Assembly (NCBI GenBank): GCA_023391015.1
Contig: JAEWBT010000114.1
Span: 1 to 17,450, forward strand
Source of the DNA: Bacteroidota bacterium
GTDB taxonomy: Bacteria; Bacteroidota; Bacteroidia; Chitinophagales; Chitinophagaceae
Direction: 5' to 3'
Length of the DNA stretch: 17,450 nt
Positions 1 to 6,905 of the stretch are shown piece after piece. Below the pieces are notes generated by a model. The model made no database searches, was not told the origin of the DNA, and worked only from the letters and a program-made list of their open reading frames with translations. The stretch's first letter is position 1; every line of letters begins with the position of its first letter. The position numbers and the translations under genes are program-made.

Positions 1-616
1 CAAAGGCACCGACGAACCATACCGGATGTTAACCAGTCGCGCCGAATACCGCACACTCCTTCGGCAGGATAACGCTGATATGCGCCTTACTGAAAAGGCT
101 TATAAAATTGGACTCGCCAGCGAAGCCCGTTATCAAAAACTCCTTCAAAAGAAAAACGAAATCGAAGCTATCCGCACTTACTGGAAAGAAACCGGTATCT
201 CCCCTGCCCTTTTCAACGCCCCTGCGGTAGAACAGAATGTAACCGGCATTTCGGAAAAAACACGACTTGAGAAGCTACTTTTACGTCCCGGAATGACTTC
301 TGGAAAACTTCAATCGCTGCTGGGCGACCTGCCCGTAGTTCCGGAAAATGTAAACCCTGAAAGCATAGAAGCGGCAGAAATCAGCCTGAAGTATCAAACC
401 TACATTGAGAAGGAAAAGGAGATGGCTCTCAAGATCCGGGAGCTGGAGAACCTCAAAATTCCGGAAAACATCAACTATATGGAGATTCCGGCGTTATCTA
501 TGGAAGCAAGGCTAAAACTATCAGAAGTGAAACCAGCCACGCTGGGCCAGGCAGGACGAATCTCCGGTGTAAATCCAAGCGATATTCAGGTCTTGCTGGT
601 TCGGTTTGGCAGATAA
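1..616 (+). CDS. mnmG: MnmG (GidA), tRNA uridine 5-carboxymethylaminomethyl modification enzyme, C-terminal part
   Basis: The reading frame is open from base 2 and lacks its N-terminus because the window starts inside the gene. About 204 residues remain. The segment begins KGTDEPYRMLTSRAEYRTLL, the conserved MnmG stretch after the FAD domain, and runs through RQDNADMRLT to the helical C-terminal domain. It ends in GRISGVNPSDIQVLLVRFGR, the usual MnmG terminus. With MnmE, the family installs the cmnm5 group on wobble uridine 34 of certain tRNAs, using FAD and methylene-tetrahydrofolate; the C-terminal domain contacts MnmE and tRNA. The stop is 11 bases before recX, so the two are probably cotranscribed. 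Two TTCCGGAA palindromes lie in the gene, each read as Pro-Glu codons. Identification is by recognised family sequence. Confidence 0.96.
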   Translation, partial: KGTDEPYRMLTSRAEYRTLLRQDNADMRLTEKAYKIGLASEARYQKLLQKKNEIEAIRTYWKETGISPALFNAPAVEQNVTGISEKTRLEKLLLRPGMTSGKLQSLLGDLPVVPENVNPESIEAAEISLKYQTYIEKEKEMALKIRELENLKIPENINYMEIPALSMEARLKLSEVKPATLGQAGRISGVNPSDIQVLLVRFGR

Positions 617-627
617 AAGAGGATAGT

Positions 628-1077
628 ATGGAAATCCGGACGGCCATTTATAAATATTGCAATTACCAGGAACGGTGCCACGGGGAAGTGCTTTCAAAGC
701 TCTTCGAACTGGGTGCCGATCGGGAATATGCCGACCAGCTCGTTGCCGAATTGATAGAAGCCAACCTGCTGAATGAAGAGCGGTTTGCACAATCCTACAG
801 CCGTGGCAAGTTTAGTATGAAGAAATGGGGGCGCAATAAGATTAAAATGCACCTCAAACAAAAGCAGGTTTCAGACTACTGCATTAAAAAAGGTCTTGCA
901 GAAATAGACGAAGCCACCTACGAAAAAACCCTTTTGCAGCTTTGCGAACGGCTTTTGGAAAAACACCAAAAAGAGCCTGCCTGGATGCAGAACGCAAAAA
1001 TCACCCGTTATCTTCTTGGAAGAGGCTTTGAAGGCAGCCTGATTAAAGAATCACTCAACACCCTGATGGCAACATGA
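628..1077 (+). CDS. recX: RecX family regulatory protein
   Basis: This 149-residue protein has the length and all-helical, three-repeat character of RecX. The first repeat runs from IYKYCNYQERCHGEVLSKL, the second contains LIEANLLNEERFAQSYSRGKF, a very typical RecX core, followed by KMKKWGRNKI-like basic residues, and the third ends in ITRYLLGRGFEGSLIKESL. RecX proteins bind RecA filaments and modulate recombination and SOS activity in the cytoplasm. The gene sits between mnmG and apaG: 11 bases after the first, and overlapping the second by the four bases ATGA. That overlap implies translational coupling. Start ATG at 628 fits the family N-terminus; no Shine-Dalgarno sequence is visible, as is normal for Bacteroidota. 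Confidence 0.9.
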   Translation: MEIRTAIYKYCNYQERCHGEVLSKLFELGADREYADQLVAELIEANLLNEERFAQSYSRGKFSMKKWGRNKIKMHLKQKQVSDYCIKKGLAEIDEATYEKTLLQLCERLLEKHQKEPAWMQNAKITRYLLGRGFEGSLIKESLNTLMAT

Positions 1078-1484
1078 AAACAACCGATTATCCCCCGTTG
1101 AATGAAGCGGTTACCGCCGGCGTTCGCGTTCGCGTGGAAACGCAATACCAGTTTAACGCCAGTCAACCCGAAAATGGCATCTATATTTTTGCTTACCGCA
1201 TTCACATCAAAAATCTGAAAGAAGCACCGATTCAGCTTTTGACGCGGCATTGGGATATCATGGATTGTCACCAAAACCTGCGAACGGTAGACGGTGAAGG
1301 GGTTGTTGGGCAGCAGCCGGTTCTCGAAAGCGGCGAAGAATTTGTGTACGTTTCCGGTTGTCAATTGGCTGGCGAAATCGGGCGGATGTCGGGTTATTAC
1401 GGCATGGCGGACCTTATTTCCGGAAATCATTTTGAAGTCCGGATTCCTGCTTTCTCCCTGGAAATGCCTTTCAAGCTTAACTGA
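1074..1484 (+). CDS. apaG: ApaG family protein (CO2+/MG2+ efflux-associated, fibronectin III-like fold)
   Basis: The 136-residue product is a clear ApaG protein. It has VTAGVRVRVETQYQ near residues 13-26, YIFAYRIHIKN, LLTRHWDIMDCHQNLRTVDGEGVVGQQPVL (the family signature, residues about 56-85), and the end RMSGYYGMADLISGNHFEVRIPAFSL. ApaG forms a single beta-sandwich domain; its biochemical role in bacteria is not settled (linked genetically to metal resistance in enterics, related to the F-box-associated and PDIP38 domains). The ATG overlaps the recX stop as ATGA, so translation is probably coupled. The frame closes with TGA at 1482-1484, and a hairpin that could end the operon follows at 1500. 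One TTTCCGGAAA palindrome lies at 1417-1426 inside the gene. Confidence 0.93.
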   Translation: MKTTDYPPLNEAVTAGVRVRVETQYQFNASQPENGIYIFAYRIHIKNLKEAPIQLLTRHWDIMDCHQNLRTVDGEGVVGQQPVLESGEEFVYVSGCQLAGEIGRMSGYYGMADLISGNHFEVRIPAFSLEMPFKLN

Positions 1485-1499
1485 TTTTTATTACCTTAA

Positions 1500-1534
1500 A
1501 AAAGCCAAAAAGCAAATAATTAAATTTGGCTTTT
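1500..1534 (+). terminator. Probable terminator of the mnmG-recX-apaG operon
   Basis: A perfect 10-bp stem, AAAAGCCAAA (1500-1509) and TTTGGCTTTT (1525-1534), encloses a 15-base loop. It lies 15 bases after the apaG stop and its right arm ends in a short T run. The stem is AT-rich and the loop is long, so termination may be partial. The right arm abuts the promoter-like box of typA at 1536. Confidence 0.5.
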
Positions 1535-1535
1535 G

Positions 1536-1543
1536 TACTTTTG
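1536..1543 (+). promoter_or_regulatory. Promoter-like -7 box upstream of typA
   Basis: TACTTTTG matches the Bacteroidota -7 consensus TAnnTTTG exactly and is followed by the purine/C-rich start region GCACCC. A second match, TAAATTTG, sits at 1521-1528 inside the upstream hairpin. No good -33 TTTG is seen at 19-21 bases. If used, transcription would start near 1550 and give a leader of about 100 bases before typA. Confidence 0.45.
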
Positions 1544-1586
1544 CACCCGGTTTTTACGATAGGATGCCCGCATCCAAAACTTTTTG

Positions 1587-1610
1587 AAAGGCCGTCTCTG
1601 TACGGCTTTT
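1587..1610 (+). promoter_or_regulatory. Hairpin with T run in the typA leader
   Basis: AAAGGCCGT and ACGGCTTTT form a stem (5 GC-rich pairs plus A-T pairs around one bulged G at 1590) with a six-base loop CTCTGT, followed by TTTT. It lies inside the predicted typA leader, 40 bases before the start codon. It resembles a small attenuator or RNA stability hairpin, but there is no leader peptide or known riboswitch motif to support a specific mechanism. Confidence 0.3.
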
Positions 1611-1650
1611 CGTGTCCCTGGACCTTTCCCACAGCACTTTTTAATCCCAA

Positions 1651-3459
1651 ATGAATATTCGCAACATTGCCATCATTGCGCACGTAGATCATGGCAAAAC
1701 CAGCTTGGTGGATAAAATTATCCACGAAACCAAAGTATTTCGCGACAACCAGGAAACTGGTGAGCTCCTGATGGACAATAACGACCTGGAGCGGGAACGC
1801 GGCATTACCATTCTTGCCAAAAACATCAGCGTTACCTACAAAGACGTCAAAATCAATGTCATTGACACTCCCGGTCACGCCGATTTTGGTGGCGAAGTAG
1901 AGCGCGTTTTGAAAATGGCCGACGGTGTTTTGCTGTTGGTGGATGCTTTCGAAGGCCCCATGCCACAAACCCGTTTTGTGCTTCAAAAAGCATTGAACCT
2001 GGGACTGCACCCAATTGTGGTGATCAACAAGGTGGATAAACCCAATTGCCGTCCGGAAGAAGTTCACGATCAGGTTTTTGAACTGTTTTTCCAACTCGAC
2101 GCGACTGAAGAGCAGCTGGACTTCCCTACCCTTTATGGCTCGGCCAAGCAGGGCTGGTACAACACCTCCCTGAATCAAACGGAAGACATCACCCCCCTGC
2201 TCGACATGATTCTGGAAAAAGTTCCGGAACCTAAAGTGGCCGAGGGTCCGTTGCAAATGCAAATCACTTCGCTCGATTATTCTTCCTTCTTGGGCCGGAT
2301 TGCCATCGGAAAAGTAACGCGTGGAACCGTGAAAGAAGGCCAGCCTTTCCAATTGTGTAAACTCGATGGCAGCTTCGTAAAAGGCCGCATCAAAGAGCTG
2401 TACACCTTTGAAGGCATGGGCAAGAAGAAAGTAAGTGAAGTAAGCGCTGGTGATATTTGCGCGGTCGTAGGTGTGGAAGATTTCAATATTGGTGAAACCA
2501 TCGCCGATTTTGAAAAGCCGGAAGCCCTGCCAGTCATCGCAATTGACGAGCCAACGATGAACATGCAGTTTTCCATCAACAACTCGCCGTTTTTTGGACG
2601 GGAAGGAAAATTTGTAACCAGCCGCAACATCCGCGATCGCCTGTACAAAGAACTGGAGAAAAACCTCGCGCTGCGCGTTCAGGATACCGACGACGCCGAT
2701 AAATTCCTGGTTTTTGGTCGGGGTATCTTGCACCTTTCGGTATTGGTAGAAACCATGCGCCGCGAAGGGTATGAACTCACCGTTGGTCAGCCGCAGGTAA
2801 TCGTAAAAGAAATCGATGGGCGCAAATGCGAGCCTTACGAGACGCTGGTGGTAGATGTGCCGGCCGAATTTTCCGGAAAAGTAATCGACCTGGTGACGCA
2901 GCGCAAAGGCGAAATGCTGATTATGGAAACCAAAGGCGAAATGCAGCATCTGGAGTTTGATATTCCGAGCCGTGGTTTGATCGGACTGCGTTCGCAAATG
3001 CTGACAGCAACCGCTGGCGAAGCCGTGATGGCACACCGTTTCCGGGAATACAAGCCTTGGAAAGGAACCATTCCAGGCCGGAATAATGGCGTTTTGGTTT
3101 CGAAATTCACCGGTACCACAACGGCCTACTCTATTGATAAGCTTCAGGACCGCGGTTCTTTCTTTGTAGATCCGGGCGAAGAAGTATACGCAGGGCAGAT
3201 CTTGGCCGAGCATATCAAGCCAGGTGAGCTGAATGTGAACGCGGTAGAAGCCAAAAAACTGACCAACCACCGGGCTTCCGGTGCAGACGCGGCTACCAGC
3301 ATTGCCCCGAAAATTCTGATGACTTTGGAGGAATGCATGGAGTACATCCAGCCGGATGAATGCATTGAGGTTACACCGCAAAGCATTCGCCTCCGCAAAA
3401 CCATGCTCGACGAAAACGACCGTGCGAAATACCAAAAGCAACTGAAAGTAGAAGCTTAA
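1651..3459 (+). CDS. typA: TypA/BipA ribosome-associated translational GTPase
   Basis: This is a full-length protein of 602 residues, the usual length for BipA. The N-terminal EF-G-like GTPase domain shows the P-loop AHVDHGKTS (residues 10-18), the switch region RERGITI, DTPGHADFGGEVERVL (72 onward) and NKVDKP (126-131). The beta-barrel domain II, the EF-G-like domains III and V, and the BipA-specific C-terminal domain follow; GLIGLRSQMLTATAGEAVMAHRF is a characteristic stretch. TypA acts on the ribosome, where it helps 50S assembly and growth under cold or other stress. The ATG at 1651 gives the canonical start MNIRNIAIIAHVDHGKT. The gene appears to be monocistronic, with a promoter-like box at 1536 and a strong terminator at 3487. 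Two TTCCGGAA sites are in the coding region (2222 and 2871). Confidence 0.97.
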   Translation: MNIRNIAIIAHVDHGKTSLVDKIIHETKVFRDNQETGELLMDNNDLERERGITILAKNISVTYKDVKINVIDTPGHADFGGEVERVLKMADGVLLLVDAFEGPMPQTRFVLQKALNLGLHPIVVINKVDKPNCRPEEVHDQVFELFFQLDATEEQLDFPTLYGSAKQGWYNTSLNQTEDITPLLDMILEKVPEPKVAEGPLQMQITSLDYSSFLGRIAIGKVTRGTVKEGQPFQLCKLDGSFVKGRIKELYTFEGMGKKKVSEVSAGDICAVVGVEDFNIGETIADFEKPEALPVIAIDEPTMNMQFSINNSPFFGREGKFVTSRNIRDRLYKELEKNLALRVQDTDDADKFLVFGRGILHLSVLVETMRREGYELTVGQPQVIVKEIDGRKCEPYETLVVDVPAEFSGKVIDLVTQRKGEMLIMETKGEMQHLEFDIPSRGLIGLRSQMLTATAGEAVMAHRFREYKPWKGTIPGRNNGVLVSKFTGTTTAYSIDKLQDRGSFFVDPGEEVYAGQILAEHIKPGELNVNAVEAKKLTNHRASGADAATSIAPKILMTLEECMEYIQPDECIEVTPQSIRLRKTMLDENDRAKYQKQLKVEA

Positions 3460-3486
3460 GTTCTCTTTACAGGTAATTCAATCCTG

Positions 3487-3525
3487 ACAAAACGCCGCTC
3501 TGGACAGAGCGGCGTTTTGTTTTTT
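3487..3525 (+). terminator. Rho-independent terminator after typA
   Basis: A perfect 14-bp stem, ACAAAACGCCGCTC (3487-3500) with GAGCGGCGTTTTGT (3507-3520), has a six-base loop TGGACA and is followed by TTTTT. It lies 28 bases after the typA stop. The A run on the left arm means it could also work on the minus strand. Confidence 0.9.
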
Positions 3526-3570
3526 ACACCTTTTGTGGAATGAAAAGCAAGTTTCCAAGTACGTATTGTG

Positions 3571-3613
3571 GCTTTCGAAAGCAATTCAAAATGGTCTTAG
3601 AAGCCATTTTGAA
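3571..3613. repeat. Adjacent palindrome and 10-bp hairpin
   Basis: GCTTTCGAAAGC (3571-3582) is a perfect 12-bp palindrome. Two bases later TTCAAAATGG (3585-3594) and CCATTTTGAA (3604-3613) form a perfect 10-bp stem with a 9-base loop. Neither is followed by a T run, so they are not typical terminators. They sit 50 bases beyond the typA terminator. Confidence 0.5.
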
Positions 3614-5114
3614 GACTGGAAAAAAGCACGTTCCTGCCCTATTGTGCAGACTCCGGTTGAATGCTTTGAATGTCATGATCTGCCCTGTTTTTTACCAGAA
3701 TCGGCAGTATGTCTGAAAGAAGAACAGCTACTTTTTAGATGCTGGATAGTGCCTCTAGCAATTCCTGCGTGTTTCTGATAAAGTCCGGAATGCCTAAAGA
3801 AAGACCGATTTTCGGTACTTGCTTTCATCTTTTCCAGGCCGTCGGTTGGGGATTGCCCGGCCATCTCTGCTGGTTTTCCCGATCGTTCATTCTAAAAGAC
3901 CGCTGAATCTTTTGGTGAAAATGCGGGTTAGCCAGCTGTTCTGATAGTAGTATTATAGCTGTAGCTGTGTAGCATTTAGAGTTAAGCCGTGGCCTGTTAG
4001 CGTAAAAAAACTACTTAAAAAAGCCGTGTTATCGCCTCTGAAGCTTGCTTGATAAACAGTGAAACTTGGTTGAAAACGACCTTCAGTAAATTTCCAAAGC
4101 GCCATTTCCGGTGAGAAAAAAGCCTTGATTTCCGGAAAAATTTCCGCATAACAACCATCTTTAAGTGGACTTTAATAAAGGCTATCGCCTGGTATTTCGG
4201 CCTGTAGTCTTTCTTTTGAACGAATAAACAGGTTCTTCTTCGAAACGGTTTTCAACCAAAAATGACCTTTTTACCTACTTCACCGGACTCGTAAAAAGAG
4301 TCAAAGGCATTCAAAGACTGCTTCTGAGATGACATGACAGGATCAAGAAAACCGTGTTTTTGCGGAAGCAAATCCCCCTTTTGATGTCGAAATTCCGGCA
4401 TGGAAAAAGCAAACTTGTGCCTGTAAAAAGACCTCTTTGGAGTATACTTATCAGCGCGATTCAGGCGAAAAGAAGACTTTTGTCAGAGGTGCTTCCGGAT
4501 AAAAATTCATTTTGAGGCGCGGTCATTTCCGGAAAATGACAATTGTGAGAACCCTGTTTTTGGGTCTGTGAAAGCCCTTCAAACAGGTAAAATCCAGAAT
4601 CAGATTTCCCCCTCTTCCTGAAGGATTTTTCCGGAAAATAAACCTCCCGCACCTACGCCGAAGACTCTTTTAGGAAAATCAAATCTGCTTAATCCTCTGT
4701 ATTCAGTTTGAAAAATCAAGGTCAAAAACCCTGTTGGTGGCCGCTGCCGAAAGGTTTGTTTGAACCCCAAAAAGAAGGTTCTAATTCCTTTAAGAGATGT
4801 CTGTAGAAAGCCCCGGATTTCCGGAAATCTACCCTTCTGAGAGACCCTTTAAATGCGTTTTGAACTGCCAAATTTTAAGAGGGGTTTTCCGGAAATTTTC
4901 GGAAAGAGCACTGTTGAAAACGGCTGGCTCAGAGGTGCCATTTGGCTCTGGAATCCTGGCTTGCTTTGGCGTCTATGCCATCGCTGTTTTTACCCCTTTC
5001 GCTGCCTTTCAAAAATTACTTTCAACCTGCCGGCAGTCTCATGATAAAGCGCTGCTTCAAGCGGTTCCAGATGTCCGATCCGCCACGCCGTTTCACAGAA
5101 TTGTACTTGCGGAA

Positions 5115-5130
5115 TGTTCCACGTGATTTT
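5115..5130 (+). other. parS-like site, left half and core intact
   Basis: The sequence TGTTCCACGTGATTTT matches the bacterial ParB-binding consensus TGTTnCACGTGAAACA at its first 12 positions and diverges in the last four. It lies in the gene-poor stretch. A full parS is palindromic, so the loss of the right half makes high-affinity ParB binding uncertain. Confidence 0.3.
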
Positions 5131-5239
5131 TTTTGTTTAATCGGCTCAAAAATGTTCCACAGAAGATTTGAAGGCTCCAACAAAAAGTGTCTAATAATGA
5201 CGAAAAGCAGAACTTTGCTTTGATTATCAATGCTTTGTG

Positions 5240-5247
5240 CAAATATA
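5240..5247 (-). promoter_or_regulatory. Promoter-like -7 box on the minus strand in the gene-poor stretch
   Basis: Read on the minus strand this is TATATTTG followed by CACAAAG, an exact TAnnTTTG match with a typical start context. It points into the stretch without genes (towards 5100 and lower), where no open frame of interest begins. A -33 element is not clear. It may drive a non-coding RNA or be chance in AT-rich DNA. Confidence 0.3.
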
Positions 5248-5323
5248 TAAAAGCGAAAGTGATTTTTAAACCCTTGTTTTGTCCGCTGAATTTTTCTCCG
5301 GAAGTTTAACTGCCTTCATCGTT

Positions 5324-5359
5324 GTGAAACAGAAAACCTTCCTTGTTTCACGTGCATTT
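5324..5359 (+). other. Second parS-like site with inverted half site beside it
   Basis: TGTTTCACGTGCATTT (5344-5359) matches the parS consensus over its first 11 bases plus one later base. Twelve bases upstream, GTGAAACA (5324-5331) is the exact reverse complement of TGTTTCAC (5344-5351), so the segment can fold into an 8-bp hairpin or offer two inverted ParB half sites with unusual spacing. It lies 85 bases before the gene at 5443. Confidence 0.3.
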
Positions 5360-5442
5360 TAGGTTCTTCAACCACCGTTTTTATCAACTTTTTACCTTCG
5401 CCGAAACAGAAGATTGCTAGGCTGCTTCAAGAACTTTGCACC

Positions 5443-6132
5443 GTGCGTTTTCGAGTTTTCTACAACGGCTTTTTCCGCTTGATAACCGGCCTTTCATTAG
5501 TCCTTTTCGGGGCCGGTTGCCGTCCGCAGAATCCGGCTCAAAGTGAGGTACTCACGGCTGCTGATTCTGCCCTGCACCGCGAGTGGAAACCGGAAAATCT
5601 GCGCATGATTTCGGAGGCTGCGCTGCTGCTTCAAACCGGCGACATTGTGCTGCGTACGGGCGCGGATGCCACGAGCCATGCACTGCGCGCGATGAACCAA
5701 AAAAACCGGTTGTACTCGCATTGTGGCATTGTCTCGATAGAAGCCGGACAGCCCTGGATTTATCACAGCATCGGCGGCGAAGACAATCCGGATGCCCACA
5801 TTCAGCGGGAAACACCGGAGCGGTTTTTCGACCCGCGTTTCAACGAAGGCGGCGGCGTGTGTCGTCTCCCGATGAGTGATGCCGAAAAGGCAGCCATCAT
5901 TCTAAAATCGCAATCCTGGTTTCGGGAAGGCCGGACTTTCGACATGCAGTTTGACCTCGCGACCGACAGCCAGCTCTACTGCGCCGAATTTGTTTATAAA
6001 GCTTTTCAGCAAGCCGGATTTCCGGAAACTCTTTTTTCGAAAAGTCACACCGGTGGTTTTGAGTACATCGCAGTGGATGATTTATACAGCCATCCATTGG
6101 CTAAAATCATTTGGTCTTTTCGGTATAAATAA
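5443..6132 (+). CDS. YiiX-like permuted papain-fold cysteine hydrolase, probable lipoprotein
   Basis: The 229-residue protein matches the YiiX/YebB group of circularly permuted NlpC/P60 (papain-like) enzymes. After a hydrophobic leader, LLLQTGDIVLRTG (residues 61-73) opens the domain, RLYSHCGIVSIE (89-100) carries the expected His at 93, and DSQLYCAEFVYKAFQQAG (175-192) carries the expected catalytic Cys at 180. In this permuted family the His comes before the Cys. Members are thought to cleave or transfer at amide or ester bonds of cell-wall peptides or lipids; the substrate here is unknown. The start is GTG at 5443. The leader ends LFGAGC with Cys26, a weak lipobox (Gly at -3), so export is likely and lipidation possible. 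A box GAACTTTG at 5431-5438, one mismatch from TAnnTTTG, lies directly before the start codon, which would give a nearly leaderless mRNA. Codon use matches the neighbours. Confidence 0.8.
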   Translation: MRFRVFYNGFFRLITGLSLVLFGAGCRPQNPAQSEVLTAADSALHREWKPENLRMISEAALLLQTGDIVLRTGADATSHALRAMNQKNRLYSHCGIVSIEAGQPWIYHSIGGEDNPDAHIQRETPERFFDPRFNEGGGVCRLPMSDAEKAAIILKSQSWFREGRTFDMQFDLATDSQLYCAEFVYKAFQQAGFPETLFSKSHTGGFEYIAVDDLYSHPLAKIIWSFRYK

Positions 6133-6141
6133 TCACCTTTG
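6110..6141 (+). promoter_or_regulatory. Probable promoter of the lipoprotein gene at 6177
   Basis: A -33 motif TTTG (6110-6113) and a -7 motif CACCTTTG (6134-6141, one mismatch from TAnnTTTG) are separated by 20 bases, the usual Bacteroidota spacing. The -33 element lies in the last codons of the upstream gene. Transcription would start near 6148, about 30 bases before the ATG. Confidence 0.45.
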
Positions 6142-6176
6142 CCCCCTTCAAAAAAACTAACACAAATCTTTTCTCT

Positions 6177-6686
6177 ATGAAAAAAATCGTTTTCCTGTTG
6201 GCTGCCGTCATGATCGGCGCCTTCACCCTGACCAGCTGCTCTGGCGGTTCTCCAAAAGACACGGCTGAAAAGTACCTGACTTCTTTCTACCGCATGGAGT
6301 ATGAAGACGCCAAAAAATACGCGACTGAAGACACCAAAAAGCAACTGGACATGATGGCACAGTTTGCCGGCATGATGGGCGACACGGCTAAGCAACAAGC
6401 AAAGGCTGCCGTGGTGAACGTAACCGATGTGAAAGAAGATGGCAACAACGCTACCGTAACCTACACCCTGAAGCCCGACGGCAAAGAGCAGGTGCCCGGT
6501 ACCCAAACCCTGAAAATGGTAAAGGAAAAAGGCAAGTGGCTCGCTTCCTGGAGCAAGCAAGACCAACTGAACGGTATGGGCAACATGGGCGAGTCTGACC
6601 CAATGGCCGATCCCAACGCAATGCCGATGGATACCATGGGAACCGCCCCAATGACCACCGACACCGTTGCTGCTCCCATGCCGTAA
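6177..6686 (+). CDS. DUF4878-like lipoprotein
   Basis: This 169-residue protein begins with a clear lipoprotein signal, MKKIVFLLAAVMIGAFTLTSC, with lipobox TLTSC and Cys21. The segment SPKDTAEKYLTSFYRMEYED followed by AKKYATEDTKKQLDMM resembles DUF4878 (NTF2/SnoaL-like fold), found in many small Bacteroidota lipoproteins in which a helical pair precedes a beta sheet; VTDVKEDGNNATVTYTLKPDG and TLKMVKEKGKWLASW would be the sheet. The last 38 residues are low-complexity and rich in Met, Pro, Thr and Asp, probably unstructured. No function is known. It is the single gene of a short unit, with a probable promoter at 6110 and a terminator at 6707. Confidence 0.85.
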   Translation: MKKIVFLLAAVMIGAFTLTSCSGGSPKDTAEKYLTSFYRMEYEDAKKYATEDTKKQLDMMAQFAGMMGDTAKQQAKAAVVNVTDVKEDGNNATVTYTLKPDGKEQVPGTQTLKMVKEKGKWLASWSKQDQLNGMGNMGESDPMADPNAMPMDTMGTAPMTTDTVAAPMP

Positions 6687-6706
6687 CCAACTCCGGAAAT
6701 TTTTTG

Positions 6707-6739
6707 AAAAATCCTGCAACCACGTTGCGGGATTTTTTT
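6707..6739 (+). terminator. Rho-independent terminator after the lipoprotein gene
   Basis: AAAAATCCTGCAA (6707-6719) pairs with TTGCGGGATTTTT (6725-6737) with one T-G wobble and a five-base loop, and a T run follows. It lies 20 bases after the stop codon. Confidence 0.85.
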
Positions 6740-6891
6740 GTTGGAGGCGATGCCGTTGGAGGTAAACCGTTGGAATTCCGCCTCGGCGGAACGTTGAAGC
6801 CCTTGGGGCGTTGGAAACGTTGCATCCATAAATCCAACATCAGAAATCACATCCAAAACGTATAACTCCAACGGCACCACGTGCCTCCAAC
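6740..6891. repeat. Small element bounded by inverted repeats
   Basis: The left end GTTGGAGGC-GA-TGCCGTTGGA (6740-6760) and the reverse complement of the right end (6867-6891), GTTGGAGGC-ACGTGG-TGCCGTTGGA, share 9 + 10 identical bases around a short variable middle. Inside are further copies of CGTTGGA in both orientations and a 7-bp hairpin TTCCGCC/GGCGGAA (6776-6791). The 152-bp block contains no gene and fills nearly the whole spacer. It resembles a miniature inverted-repeat or REP-type element. No target duplication is evident. Confidence 0.5.
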
Positions 6892-6905
6892 CATTACTTT
6901 CGCTT

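Larger units (their letters stand above)
3531..5442. other. Long gene-poor stretch (about 1.9 kb)
   Basis: Between the typA terminator and the lipoprotein gene at 5443 I find no credible gene on either strand. The longest open frames are about 60-110 codons, overlap one another in different frames, show no recognisable domain, and are rich in Phe, Cys and Ser as expected from translated non-coding DNA. The stretch is more AT-rich than the flanking genes. It holds five TTCCGGAA palindromes (4130, 4527, 4629, 4819, 4887), a hairpin pair at 3571-3613, a promoter-like box on the minus strand at 5240-5247, and two parS-like sites at 5115 and 5344. It could be a decayed coding region, a transcribed RNA, or structural DNA; the sequence alone does not decide. 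I see no tRNA, tmRNA, RNase P or SRP RNA signature in it. Confidence 0.6.

Noticed and set aside
1708..1725. Inverted DnaA-box-like pair GTGGATAA-AA-TTATCCAC
   Set aside because: It lies in the conserved GTPase coding region of typA (VDKIIHE) and there is no cluster of further boxes or AT-rich unwinding region around it.
1477..3441. 654-codon minus-strand frame opposite typA
   Set aside because: It mirrors typA codon use and its translation is rich in Phe, His and Gln with no domain. typA on the plus strand is unambiguous.
3533..3778. 81-codon plus frame directly after the typA terminator
   Set aside because: It spans a palindrome and a 10-bp hairpin, and has a composition (Cys, Trp, Phe) typical of translated spacer DNA.
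3775..3795. RNase P RNA core (AAAGTCCGG-like stretch)
   Set aside because: Only nine bases resemble the conserved motif. The preceding GAGG and the distal ACAGAAA-type partner are missing.
4797..5126. 109-codon plus frame in the gene-poor stretch
   Set aside because: It overlaps two other frames of similar length, has no signal or domain, and its codon use is unlike that of neighbouring genes.
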